From CBFIDE01 sp965661265 (GTDB taxonomy: Bacteria > Bacteroidota > Bacteroidia > Flavobacteriales > Schleiferiaceae), in assembly GCA_965661265.1 (NCBI GenBank), contig CBFIDE010000009.1, positions 1-64,000 on the forward strand: a DNA stretch of 64,000 bases, given 5' to 3'. The stretch's first letter is position 1. Each line of letters opens with the position of its first letter. Both the position numbers and the translations under genes were made by a program. The notes below the pieces were generated by a model. It did not search any database. It had not been told where the DNA came from and saw nothing but the letters and a program-made list of their open reading frames with translations. This document shows, in pieces, positions 44,090 through 53,528 of the stretch.

Positions 44090-45378
44090 AAAAGGTATTA
44101 ATTATAAGCTATTATTGGCCACCTGCAGGTGGACCTGGAGTACAAAGATGGCTAAAGTTTGCAAAGTACCTCCCTGAGTTTGGCTTTGAGCCGATTGTTT
44201 TAACGGTTGATCCAGATTGTGCTACTTATCCAGTAAGGGATGAAAGCTTATTGGAGGAAACTAAAGGTATCCAAGTCTATACCACCAAGACTGTTGAACT
44301 ATTTAAGTTTTATAAGAAAGCTAGCGGGCGAAAAGAAGTTCCTTATTCTGGTTTTGCAAATGAATCGGACAAACCAGGATTTAGGCAAAAGCTTGCCAAA
44401 TTTGTGAGAGGAAATTTCTTTATTCCAGATCCTAGAAAATCTTGGAATAAATATGCAACAACAAAGGCGTTAGAATTAATTGATGAATTTGGAATTAAGA
44501 GTATTGTAACTACAAGTCCGCCGCATTCTACTCAATTAATTGGATTAGAATTAAAAAAGAGGCGTAAGATTCACTGGCTTGCAGACCTCAGAGATCCATG
44601 GACTGATATCTATTACTACGATGAATTCTTTCCTACGACCTTAGCCAAGCATTATGACGCAAGCCTAGAATTGAAAGTTTTTAAGACTGCTGATATTGTG
44701 AGCACTGTAAGTACTGACCTCATTAGATTATTTAAAGAAAAGGATCAGAGTTTAGGTAAAGAGAAGTTCTTATTGCTTCCTAATGGATATGATGAGTCAG
44801 ATTTTAAATCGCCAATAGCGAAAAGAAAAGATGGTAAATTTAGATTGGTCTATACCGGGACAATTACCAAGCAGTATGAAGTAAGTAAGTTTCTTGAACT
44901 TCTATCTAATGAAGGTCCAGAGGTTTTGGATAAGCTTGTTTTAAGATTCGTTGGAAAAAGAGATGAAATTCTTCAAAATCAATTGGAAAGGATCGCAAAA
45001 AGCACCAATCTAGAAATTGAATTAACAGGGCACGTTAGCCATGCTGAGGCAATTATTGAGATGCGTCAGGCAGATGCCTTGCTATTGGCTATTCCTGACA
45101 TTGAAAACAATAAAGGTGTGCTTACGGGCAAAATATTTGAATACTTGGGCTCTGAGAAACCTATTTTAGGAATAGGTCCTTCAAAAGGAGATGCTGCCTT
45201 AATATTAGATGAGGTGAATGCAGGTAAAATGTTTGATTATAAAGATGCGAAATTGGCCCTTGAATACTTAAGGAAGCTAATGAATACTGATCAAAAAGAA
45301 AGCTCCCAAAGGACTCAATTCTCTAGAAGACTTCTGACAGAAAAATTGGCTAAAACTCTGAAAGCCTCTAGCTTATAG
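44086..45378 (+). CDS. Family 4-type glycosyltransferase
   Basis: A 430-residue GT-B glycosyltransferase. The N-terminal domain begins ISYYWPPAGGPGVQRWLKFA, with LADLRDPWTDIYYYDEF. The C-terminal nucleotide-sugar domain includes LVYTGTITKQYEVSK, VGKRDEI and LTGHVSHAEA, ending GKIFEYLGSEKPILGIGP. It acts in the cytoplasm on a lipid-linked glycan. It is coupled to wecB. The sugar donor cannot be told from sequence; UDP-ManNAc or a derivative is possible from context. Confidence 0.85.
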   Translation: MKKVLIISYYWPPAGGPGVQRWLKFAKYLPEFGFEPIVLTVDPDCATYPVRDESLLEETKGIQVYTTKTVELFKFYKKASGRKEVPYSGFANESDKPGFRQKLAKFVRGNFFIPDPRKSWNKYATTKALELIDEFGIKSIVTTSPPHSTQLIGLELKKRRKIHWLADLRDPWTDIYYYDEFFPTTLAKHYDASLELKVFKTADIVSTVSTDLIRLFKEKDQSLGKEKFLLLPNGYDESDFKSPIAKRKDGKFRLVYTGTITKQYEVSKFLELLSNEGPEVLDKLVLRFVGKRDEILQNQLERIAKSTNLEIELTGHVSHAEAIIEMRQADALLLAIPDIENNKGVLTGKIFEYLGSEKPILGIGPSKGDAALILDEVNAGKMFDYKDAKLALEYLRKLMNTDQKESSQRTQFSRRLLTEKLAKTLKASSL

Positions 45379-45445
45379 ACACTTGCTGATTTAAAGCTAA
45401 GGCCTGATTGGGCATAGCTTAAGCCCGCCGATTTTAATCTTTATT

Positions 45446-47860
45446 TTACTTCCTAATTACAGGGTAAAAACTAGCTCCCAATGTTACTAATAATAGAATA
45501 GAGAAAGCAAGACTAACTTTTTCTCCGGTATAATAAGTATAAGGCTCAAACTTAAATTCTATTGTGTGCTCACCCTTAGGAACCCTCATTGCTCTAAGTA
45601 AATAGTTGGCTCTTATATGAGAAACTTCCTCACCGTCTAAATAAGTCTTCCAATCATTATCAGCTCCGGTATAATAAATTTCAGAAAATATAGCTAAAAG
45701 CTCATCAGAGCTTACATTAGCCTTGTAGACTAAGTGTTTTGGATCATAAGAAGTAATTGAAATTGTAGAGCTTGAATCAATTATATTATTCTTCATTCCC
45801 TCCATATAGCTATCAAACTCTTGATGAACAATGGCAGTAGTTTGCGGAATAAATTTATCCATGGCGCTCATTTCTTCATCGGCGGAAGCCACCTTTTTAA
45901 TATCAGAAACAAACCATGCAGCACCGCAGGCATTGGCATTGTATTGAGCTGTAGGCTGTCCATTATTGGCTAGAATAAAATACTTAGCATTCAACATATT
46001 GAAGCAAGATAAATTCTGCTTTGCCAATTGGTTTTCAATTAGATCTTGATATCTAATGAGCTTTGCACCGTGATATCCACCAATAGATTTATGCCAGAAG
46101 CTAGTATAGGAATCACTTGTGATATTTGCCGTTGTATTCCATACTCTATAATGAATGTCTGGATCCGCTAAGATTTGTCTGTCTGCAGGAGTTGCTGCAA
46201 AAGCTTGCTCATAATTATTAGCAGTACTAAAACTATCAGCATTCAATTTATAACGATCATAAGACCAAATATCAATAAACACTCCTAGGCCGATAATGAT
46301 AATTGCCATATTCATTTTGAGTTTCTCTTTTAGATAAAACCAGCATACGCCAAAACTCAAACCAAATAGCATTAGTGCTCTTAGAACTGCGGTTCTCATT
46401 AGGCCAATTCTATCTGACTCTAGTTGCGCTAGATCAATTCCACTTTCTTTTAAATTAGCATCAATTTCACTGCTGAATGAGAATAGAACACCGCCCATTA
46501 AAAGAAAAATCAAACTTAATCCTCCAGTGATATACAAAGTTCTAAGAAGTTGAGCTTTGATTAGCTTAGGGTCAAAGTCCTTATTGAAAAACTTATTTGC
46601 GGTGAAAAACGCAAAGAAAGGAATGAGCATAAATATCAATACAAATGCCATTGAAGGCACTCTGAATTTATTGAATACCGGTAAGTACTCAAATAGGAAT
46701 TCATTAAAACCGCTCATATTTCGTCCCCATCCAAGCATTAGAGAAAATAAGCTACCAATAATAACCCACCATTTAATTCTACCTTGTACAATGAATAAGC
46801 CTAGAATAAAGAAGAAGACTAGAATAGCTCCTACATAATATTCAGCATTTCCTCTATCGCCCCAATAAAACCATTGTCCTATTTGGGCTTTCTTTTGATC
46901 CTCATTTCCTCTTATCAAAGGGCTATATTGAGCGTAGGTGTCTGTTTTGGTATACTTAGAAGAACTACCACCTCCTGTGAAGTTAGGATAGATGAAGTTC
47001 AGCGTTTCAGTCATTCCGTAACTCCAGTTCATAGCGTAGTCAAATTCTAAGCCACCTTTTGAAGCCTCTTTTGCGCTTAACTCTGAAGTACCACCTCTCA
47101 TGGTTTCTTTAGTGTAAGAGTAAGTGCTCCAAAGGTTAGAGAAATTTGGACCGATGCCAATAAATGCCGCGATCACTAAAATTCCAGAAGCTTTAATAAA
47201 GTTAGCCATGGTTTTCTCGCGATAAGCAAAAAACAATTCCACTAAAGCCAGGATCACTAATAATAGGGCTAGATAATAAGTTACTTGAAAGTGATTGGAA
47301 TTTACTGAGAGACCTACAAATAGAGCTGTGAGGGCAAAACCAGTGAGATATTTTCCTCTATAGGTGAGTATCACACTTAGAATTATTGGTGCCATATAAG
47401 CGGCCGTTCTTACTTTAGCATTATGCCCTGCTGCAAATGAATCTATGAAAAAGAAGCTGTAAGCAAAAGCAAAGGCTCCTATTGCTGCCAGCCAGGGGTT
47501 CACTTTTAATCCTGTCATGAGAATATAAAATCCTAACATTAAGCTAAAGATGATGTAGATGTTTGAGCTTTTTCCACCAATGAAAACAAGAACATCTTGT
47601 ACATAAGAGAGCCAATTGTTTGGATATTGAGTACTGATTTGAAAGGCGGGCATGCCGCTAAACATAGATTGAGTCCATAGTGCCTCCTCACCGTTTGCCG
47701 CTCTATATTCTCTTAATTCTTTTCCTTTGGCATATCCAAATTTGATATCATATTGCTCTAAGACCTTACCTTGTAAGGCAGGGTAGAAGTAGATGAAATT
47801 AACTAGTAATAAGGCAACTAGAGGAACTAAAAACTTTAGGTAAGGATTACGCGATAACAT
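45446..47860 (-). CDS. YfhO-family membrane protein
   Basis: An 804-residue membrane protein of the YfhO family. It has a dozen or so hydrophobic segments (such as YLKFLVPLVALLLVNFIYFYP and AAIGAFAFAYSFFFIDSFAAGHNAKVRTAAYMAPII) and a large soluble C-terminal part (DIHYRVWNTTANITSDSYTSF, IRANYLLRAMRVPKGEHTIEF). YfhO proteins resemble GT-C glycosyltransferases and, in Gram-positives, are linked to lipoteichoic acid glycosylation. Its place within a polysaccharide block supports a role in glycan modification at the outer face of the inner membrane. It is transcribed against its neighbours. Confidence 0.87.
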   Translation of the reverse strand: MLSRNPYLKFLVPLVALLLVNFIYFYPALQGKVLEQYDIKFGYAKGKELREYRAANGEEALWTQSMFSGMPAFQISTQYPNNWLSYVQDVLVFIGGKSSNIYIIFSLMLGFYILMTGLKVNPWLAAIGAFAFAYSFFFIDSFAAGHNAKVRTAAYMAPIILSVILTYRGKYLTGFALTALFVGLSVNSNHFQVTYYLALLLVILALVELFFAYREKTMANFIKASGILVIAAFIGIGPNFSNLWSTYSYTKETMRGGTSELSAKEASKGGLEFDYAMNWSYGMTETLNFIYPNFTGGGSSSKYTKTDTYAQYSPLIRGNEDQKKAQIGQWFYWGDRGNAEYYVGAILVFFFILGLFIVQGRIKWWVIIGSLFSLMLGWGRNMSGFNEFLFEYLPVFNKFRVPSMAFVLIFMLIPFFAFFTANKFFNKDFDPKLIKAQLLRTLYITGGLSLIFLLMGGVLFSFSSEIDANLKESGIDLAQLESDRIGLMRTAVLRALMLFGLSFGVCWFYLKEKLKMNMAIIIIGLGVFIDIWSYDRYKLNADSFSTANNYEQAFAATPADRQILADPDIHYRVWNTTANITSDSYTSFWHKSIGGYHGAKLIRYQDLIENQLAKQNLSCFNMLNAKYFILANNGQPTAQYNANACGAAWFVSDIKKVASADEEMSAMDKFIPQTTAIVHQEFDSYMEGMKNNIIDSSSTISITSYDPKHLVYKANVSSDELLAIFSEIYYTGADNDWKTYLDGEEVSHIRANYLLRAMRVPKGEHTIEFKFEPYTYYTGEKVSLAFSILLLVTLGASFYPVIRK

Positions 47861-47910
47861 TCAATTGTGTTTATATGATAAAGAGCTAAGATAAGAGGAT
47901 TTTGTTTACG

Positions 47911-47918
47911 TAAATTTG
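47911..47918 (+). promoter_or_regulatory. Putative -7 box (TAAATTTG) for the sulfotransferase operon
   Basis: TAAATTTG lies 16 bases before the ATG at 47935. No TTG at the right distance was seen. It would drive the seven plus-strand genes to 54194. Confidence 0.5.
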
Positions 47919-47934
47919 ACGTTTAATTCAATTT

Positions 47935-48789
47935 ATGGCTTTACCAAACTTAATCATTGGAGGTGCCCCAAAATCGGGAACAAGCTCCTTGTATTTTTGG
48001 CTTTCTGCACACCCAGAATGCTGCGCTTCTTGGATGAAAGAGACCTTTTATTTTGCGGATGATGTTAATAGATTTAATGCTAAATCCAATTTTGTGGAAA
48101 ATGGTTTGAGCGACTATGAATCTCATTTTAAGTCTTGTTCTAAAGAAAAGCTAGTCTTTGAAGCCACAGCACCTTATATTTATTTTAAGAATGCATTGGA
48201 ACAAATTCCAAAATTAGAATCTGCACCAAAGGTGATTTTTATTCTTAGAGAGCCTGCTGCTAGACTATACTCCAAGTTCAAGTTTAATAAGTTCAAACTG
48301 AAAAATTTCCATGGATCTTTTAAGGAGTATATTTCTCTAGACGGAAGCTTAGGCTCAGGAAGACATTATGATGAAGGTCAATATGAAGATTACCTTTCTA
48401 AATGGAAGGAGGCTTTAGGTGAAGAAAGAATAGGGGTTTATCTTTTTGAGGATATGATTAAAGATAAGACGGCTTTTATGAAGTCAGTAGCTGAATTCTT
48501 AGATATCGATCCTGAATTTTACAATGATTTTGATTTCTTTAAAAGAAATGAAACGGTCAAATTAAAAAGCACCAAACTCCATAGATTAGGATTGAAAATT
48601 CAACCTTTAATTCCTGTTTGGGTACAAGAGAAAATAATTCCAATGTATATGAGTTTAAACAGTGGCAAGATGCCAAAGAAGACTCAAGAAGAAGCGGAAT
48701 TAGTGAAAGAACTGAAAGAAAAGTATAAGACTTCAAATAAAGAATTAGCAATTCTATTCCCTAATTTAGACCTCAAAGCCTGGAACTAA
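47935..48789 (+). CDS. Sulfotransferase (PAPS-dependent)
   Basis: A 284-residue cytoplasmic sulfotransferase. The 5'-phosphosulfate loop is IIGGAPKSGTSSLYFWLSAH and the 3'-phosphate loop is VIFILREPAARLYSKFKFN. These are the two PAPS-binding sites of the family. It transfers sulfate from PAPS to a hydroxyl or amine, here probably on a sugar of the surface polymer. It is the first gene of a run of seven. A second, distinct sulfotransferase lies at 52686-53522. No PAPS-synthesis genes are in the window. Confidence 0.87.
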   Translation: MALPNLIIGGAPKSGTSSLYFWLSAHPECCASWMKETFYFADDVNRFNAKSNFVENGLSDYESHFKSCSKEKLVFEATAPYIYFKNALEQIPKLESAPKVIFILREPAARLYSKFKFNKFKLKNFHGSFKEYISLDGSLGSGRHYDEGQYEDYLSKWKEALGEERIGVYLFEDMIKDKTAFMKSVAEFLDIDPEFYNDFDFFKRNETVKLKSTKLHRLGLKIQPLIPVWVQEKIIPMYMSLNSGKMPKKTQEEAELVKELKEKYKTSNKELAILFPNLDLKAWN

Positions 48790-48792
48790 AAT

Positions 48793-50280
48793 ATGGGGAT
48801 TGTAATTAATCAAACTTTAAGGAATTCCATAAGCACCTATTTAGGGATAGTTATTGGTGCCGTAAATACTCTTTGGATCAGTACTTGGGCTTTTAATGAT
48901 GATCCTGCTTATTTTGGTTTTGTCCAGATTTTACTGAGCTCCGTTCTCATTATATCCACTTTTGTAAGTTTTGGTGCGCCAAATATTGTCTTAAAGTATT
49001 TCTCGTCTTTTAATGAACAAGAAAGAGCCAAGTTATTTGGGTTTTCAGTACTTCTTCCTCTTATATTTATTGGTCTTTTTAGCTGGTATTTAAGTGGACA
49101 TGAGGCTGGAGTAGCAGCAATGCTAACAGAAAAGGAATCCGATAAAAGATTATTACTTCAGTACATATCCTATCTTATTCCACTGAGTTTATTTAACATT
49201 TACTTTGAGATTTTCTCAAGCTTCTCACAGGTTCATTTTAAATCAATTCTTCCAAATTTCTTAAAAGAAGCCTATAGAAAACTATTCACTTCTGTGATTT
49301 TGATTTTATATGGATTCGGACTTATAAGCTTTGATTTATTTGTATTTCTATTTACGGTAAGCTTTTTTTCTCAATGGCTTTTCTTACTGATTCACTTAAT
49401 GACTAAAGGGCATTTAAAAATTTCATTCTCTACAAGAGGTCTTCCATATAGAAAGCTCTTAGACTATGGATTTTTTGGCATTCTTACTTTTGGAGGTTCC
49501 TTGCTCATCAACAGAATTGATGGCTTGATGATTAGTAGGTATTTAGATTTGGAAAGCGTTGCTTTTTATACCATTGGATTCTTTATTGGAAGTGTAATTA
49601 GCACTCCGGGTAAAGCAAGTACCGGTATTATAAGGCCTATATTGAGCAAGGCTTTAGATAGGGGAGATATGACTGAAGTTTATAATCTCTATGTAAAGTC
49701 ATGTATAACTCTTTCTATAACAGCCGGTTGGATTTTCATGCTGGTTTGGATTAACGTTTGGGATATCTATCAATTAATTCCTGAGAAATTTCATGGTGGT
49801 GAATGGGTGGTGTTTTATATAGCTCTTTCAAGGTGGGTAAATATGGCCAGTGGAATCAATGGTCACATCATTATTATGAGCCAATATTATAGATTCAATC
49901 TTTGGTCTAACGTCTTTTTAATAGTACTGACCGTTTTATCTAATCTGTGGTTAATTCCAATCTATGGAATCACCGGAGCAGCAATGGCATCAGCTTTGGT
50001 AATGATTTTGGATCAAATAATCAGAATGAGTTTTGTCTACTATAAATTCAAAATTCATCCGTTTAATAGAAAATATTTTATGGCCGCCGCATTCTTAGGA
50101 GTATGCATTTTAGGCTTCTACTATTTCAATCCGGGGCTTGGTTTTATTGTCAATATTTTGCTTAAATCGTTTATTGCAACTTTAGTATTTGGCTTCTTGG
50201 TTTATTACTTTAGGCTTTCGCCCGATATGAACGGAACTCTAAATGGGCTATTGAAGAAATATTTGGCAAAGAAATCTTGA
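48793..50280 (+). CDS. Wzx-like polysaccharide flippase
   Basis: A 495-residue protein with about 12-14 membrane segments, in the polysaccharide transporter (MATE/MOP) superfamily. The N-terminus (RNSISTYLGIVIGAVNTLW) and the central LLINRIDGLMISRYLDLESVAFYTIG are typical of O-antigen or capsule flippases, which move lipid-linked repeat units across the inner membrane. Its stop codon overlaps the next ATG by one base. No polymerase (Wzy) gene was recognised in the block. Confidence 0.88.
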   Translation: MGIVINQTLRNSISTYLGIVIGAVNTLWISTWAFNDDPAYFGFVQILLSSVLIISTFVSFGAPNIVLKYFSSFNEQERAKLFGFSVLLPLIFIGLFSWYLSGHEAGVAAMLTEKESDKRLLLQYISYLIPLSLFNIYFEIFSSFSQVHFKSILPNFLKEAYRKLFTSVILILYGFGLISFDLFVFLFTVSFFSQWLFLLIHLMTKGHLKISFSTRGLPYRKLLDYGFFGILTFGGSLLINRIDGLMISRYLDLESVAFYTIGFFIGSVISTPGKASTGIIRPILSKALDRGDMTEVYNLYVKSCITLSITAGWIFMLVWINVWDIYQLIPEKFHGGEWVVFYIALSRWVNMASGINGHIIIMSQYYRFNLWSNVFLIVLTVLSNLWLIPIYGITGAAMASALVMILDQIIRMSFVYYKFKIHPFNRKYFMAAAFLGVCILGFYYFNPGLGFIVNILLKSFIATLVFGFLVYYFRLSPDMNGTLNGLLKKYLAKKS

Positions 50281-51569
50281 TGGAGTCTATAATTAGGGAA
50301 TATGTTTTAAAACATTTTTGGACTGTTTATTCGGCCCCAAAAGGCTTTGATATGCAGTTGTCTGATTGCGACTTAAATATTTCCAATAAAGCTTTAAACT
50401 ACATCAAGAAAAAGGAAACATCTGATATTCCTATTGGCTTATTTCAATCTAACGGAAGAGATATTGCCGTCTTTTGGCCAAGAATAGATACAGATCAGCT
50501 CTTTGACATAAAAGATTCTAAGTTGAGCCCGAGCTTTGATTTTATAGCCTCCTCCTTTATTCTTCTATCGGGCTATCATGAGTTTCATGAACAAGGAGAT
50601 GAATCAAGGATGGATGTTCAGAATAGTATTTTGTACAAGCTGAAGATGCACAGATTTCCTGTGGTCAATTATTACTTTCATGAGTTTAAGTTAGCTCTAG
50701 AAAAACACTATCAAATTGAATTAGCGTTTAAGCATCCAAAAGCAAGAATCTTTTTAAGTCATGATATCGATAGGACTAAATCCGGATGGAAAGAAGGAGG
50801 AATGTATGCTCTTAAAAATGGAGCTATTTTTAAAGTTATAGGAGCTATTTGGTCAAAGTTAATTGCCAAAGATCCCTGGGATAATTTAGATTATATCGCT
50901 GAATTGGAAGAAAAGCATAGCATGCGATCATGCTTTTACTTTTTACCAGAGAAGTCTAAAGAAAATGCTGATTATGATATCGGCCTTGAGCCATATCCGA
51001 GCCTAATGAAGAAACTAGACAAACAAGGGCATGAAGTAGGTTTGCATGGTAGTTTAGGCTCTCATCAGGATGTTGAATTATTAAAAAGCAATTCAGATAA
51101 AGTTTTTCCTAGACCTATTTCCAACCGCTTTCATTTCTTGAATTTCAACTATAAGCACACTATTCAAGTTTTAGAAAAGTCAAAGATTAAGACAGATAGC
51201 TCCTTAGGCTTCTACAATGAAATTGGTTTTAGAAATGGTACATCACATCCATTCTACTTATTTGATCATGTTAATTTTAAGGCTAGTGATGTTTTAGAGA
51301 TTCCATTGAACTGCATGGATACAAGTTTCAGAAAATCTACATATCTAGGGAGTAGTGCTCAAGAAGCAATAGAGTTGATAGAAGAGTTGGCACAGGAAGT
51401 AGAAAAATTTAATGGCTGTTTGGGTATTTTATGGCACAACAATTATGTGTCAGATTATAAATTTGAAACTTGGAAAAGAGTTTACATTGAGTTATTAGAA
51501 AAGTATTCAAATCGCTTTCTTTGTAGAACACCAAGCCAGATGTGGCACGAGTTGAAGAAAGAATCGTGA
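50280..51569 (+). CDS. DUF7033 / polysaccharide deacetylase-family protein (paralogue)
   Basis: A 429-residue paralogue of the protein at 13068-14381. An N-terminal DUF7033-like region (SFDFIASSFILLSGYHEFHE) is followed by deacetylase motifs FLSHDIDRTKSG, EVGLHGSLGSHQD and ILWHNNYVSD. The first motif supplies the metal-binding Asp and His. It overlaps both neighbours by 1-4 bases, inside the polysaccharide block. It probably deacetylates an amino sugar of the surface glycan; the specificity is inferred from context only. Confidence 0.78.
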   Translation: MESIIREYVLKHFWTVYSAPKGFDMQLSDCDLNISNKALNYIKKKETSDIPIGLFQSNGRDIAVFWPRIDTDQLFDIKDSKLSPSFDFIASSFILLSGYHEFHEQGDESRMDVQNSILYKLKMHRFPVVNYYFHEFKLALEKHYQIELAFKHPKARIFLSHDIDRTKSGWKEGGMYALKNGAIFKVIGAIWSKLIAKDPWDNLDYIAELEEKHSMRSCFYFLPEKSKENADYDIGLEPYPSLMKKLDKQGHEVGLHGSLGSHQDVELLKSNSDKVFPRPISNRFHFLNFNYKHTIQVLEKSKIKTDSSLGFYNEIGFRNGTSHPFYLFDHVNFKASDVLEIPLNCMDTSFRKSTYLGSSAQEAIELIEELAQEVEKFNGCLGILWHNNYVSDYKFETWKRVYIELLEKYSNRFLCRTPSQMWHELKKES

Positions 51570-52684
51570 AGAAAGTAGCTTTTATACAGAATCGAGTCCA
51601 AAGAGGAGGTAGATTTCAGGTCAGCGTTCAAATGATAAAGGCGCTAAATGAAATGGGGATAGAGCCTGATTTCTATTGCTATAGAGCGCGCTTAAAAAGT
51701 GATCAAATCAAAAGAGAGTATGATGAAAGTCTGTCGTTTAACTTTATAGTAATCCCAGAACTGAAGCTACCATTTGAATGGAATATCTTATTCTTTAATA
51801 GAGTAATCAATAGATATTTAAAGATTTACGATTTGGTTATCAATAGCAATAATACTAGTTATGGCTTATCTCCAGATTTAAATCTTATGAGTTATGTGCA
51901 TTTTCCTAGAAAGTACAGAATGCGCAGTCCGCTTAAATCCATTCATTTTCCAGAAGGGCAAAAGAAATCGTTCTTAGATATAGGATCTGATCCGCTAAGG
52001 CTGGCAGGCTTTTACTATCGTTGGGATAAAGGAATTTACTTAAGTGATATGCAGATTGCAAATAGTCAATTTACTGCAGAAGCCATTGCAAAGACATATC
52101 ATGTAAACCCACCTCAGGTGTTATATCCGCCAGTAGATGTAGAAATAATACAACCAAAAAAGAAGGCAAAAACCATCATCAGTTTGGGCAGATTTTCAGC
52201 TGATAAAAGACAACTTGAACAGATTAAGATGATGAGTGATTTGCCCGATTATCGCCTTGTGCTTATGGGTTTTGTCAATGATAAGCCATATTATGAGAAG
52301 TGCCAAAAGGCGATTAAAGATCTTAACTTAGAAAATGTTGAGTTTTGGCCAGATGCTACAATAGAAGAGAGGAATGAGCTTTTAGCAGAGTCTCAATTCT
52401 TTATTCACACTCTTAGAAATGAACCTTTTGGGATAACCGCAGTGCAGGCCATTGCAGCAGGAGCCATTCCTTTAGTGCATAATAGCGGTGGTCAAAAAGA
52501 AGTAGTTCCTATTGATGAACTAAGGTTTGATAAAGAAAGTGAGATTCCTTCATTGTTTGAAGGTTTGAAATCGCAAGAAGTTTTAGATGAGTATAGAGAT
52601 AAACTTCAGGCTCATATCAAGCAATTCTCATCAGAAAGCTTCAGAGAGTTATTTAAAAACTTAGTTTTGAAGAAAATCAGATAG
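51566..52684 (+). CDS. Family 1/4-type glycosyltransferase
   Basis: A 372-residue GT-B glycosyltransferase. The GTG at 51566 is chosen because it overlaps the upstream stop (GTGA) and opens a normal N-terminal strand (KKVAFIQNRVQRGGRFQVS); an earlier GTG at 51542 is in frame. The C-terminal domain has IISLGRFSADKRQLEQI and the nucleotide-sugar site FIHTLRNEPFGITAVQAIAAGAIPLVHNSGG. It adds a sugar of unknown type to the surface polymer. The gene after it starts 1 base later. Confidence 0.87.
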   Translation: MKKVAFIQNRVQRGGRFQVSVQMIKALNEMGIEPDFYCYRARLKSDQIKREYDESLSFNFIVIPELKLPFEWNILFFNRVINRYLKIYDLVINSNNTSYGLSPDLNLMSYVHFPRKYRMRSPLKSIHFPEGQKKSFLDIGSDPLRLAGFYYRWDKGIYLSDMQIANSQFTAEAIAKTYHVNPPQVLYPPVDVEIIQPKKKAKTIISLGRFSADKRQLEQIKMMSDLPDYRLVLMGFVNDKPYYEKCQKAIKDLNLENVEFWPDATIEERNELLAESQFFIHTLRNEPFGITAVQAIAAGAIPLVHNSGGQKEVVPIDELRFDKESEIPSLFEGLKSQEVLDEYRDKLQAHIKQFSSESFRELFKNLVLKKIR

Positions 52685-52685
52685 C

Positions 52686-53522
52686 TTGAAGAAGCAAGAA
52701 TTAATAAAACTTTGGTGGAAAGAGCAGAAGAATTTCTGGAATGCTCTGAAATTGCAATCAAAACTTTATTCTCCAAAAGGAATAGACAAAAGTTTAGTTG
52801 AGGATGTTTTTAATTCTTCTCCAGTTTTTGTTTTATCAACCGGTAGGTGCGGCACTCAACTTCTTACAGACTTATTTGGCTTAGCCGATTCTGTACAAGT
52901 AGAACATGAGCCTGAACCGGAATTAATATATCCAGGAAAGTATGCTTATGAGCATAAGAATGAAATAAAAGCATTAGAGGCCTTATTTATTGGGGCAAGA
53001 TATGAACGCATTAGAAATGCTCATATTCAGAATAAGAGATATATAGAAACTAATAATCGAATAAGTTTTTTAGCAGAAGCCATTGCTAATCTTTTTCCAA
53101 ATGCAAAGTTTATTCATCTAGTCAGAAAACCAGAAGCATTTATTAGGTCAGGATTAGGTAGAAATTGGTACCAAGGTGCTAATATTACAGATGAAGGAAG
53201 AATTAGACCTGAAGATTCAGATTTTAATTCTTGGACTGAAGCAGATAAAATTGCTTGGTTATGGAATGAGACAAATTCATGTATTGAAGAATTCAAGTCT
53301 AAGCTAGACTCAGGAAGAGTAATGCTAATAAGATCAGAGGATTTATTTTCCAAGCCAGAAGTGAGTGAGAAAGTCTTCGATTTTTTAAACCTTAAAGCAC
53401 CTTTAAGAAAAGATATTGAGAGAATTATTGCTACTCCTGTGAACAAGGGAAAGTCTAGCATTAAAAGTACAATTGACTTTAATAAAGAATTGGTTTCTTT
53501 GCGAGCCAAGTATTATAACTAA
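52686..53522 (+). CDS. Second sulfotransferase
   Basis: A 278-residue sulfotransferase-family protein starting at TTG, one base after the upstream stop. The PAPS 5'-loop is PVFVLSTGRCGTQLLTDLFG and the 3'-loop is FIHLVRKPEAFIRSGLGRN. It differs clearly in sequence from the one at 47935, so the two likely sulfate different positions or substrates. It is followed, 6 bases later, by a methyltransferase gene in the same operon. Confidence 0.82.
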   Translation: MKKQELIKLWWKEQKNFWNALKLQSKLYSPKGIDKSLVEDVFNSSPVFVLSTGRCGTQLLTDLFGLADSVQVEHEPEPELIYPGKYAYEHKNEIKALEALFIGARYERIRNAHIQNKRYIETNNRISFLAEAIANLFPNAKFIHLVRKPEAFIRSGLGRNWYQGANITDEGRIRPEDSDFNSWTEADKIAWLWNETNSCIEEFKSKLDSGRVMLIRSEDLFSKPEVSEKVFDFLNLKAPLRKDIERIIATPVNKGKSSIKSTIDFNKELVSLRAKYYN

Positions 53523-53528
53523 TAGAAT

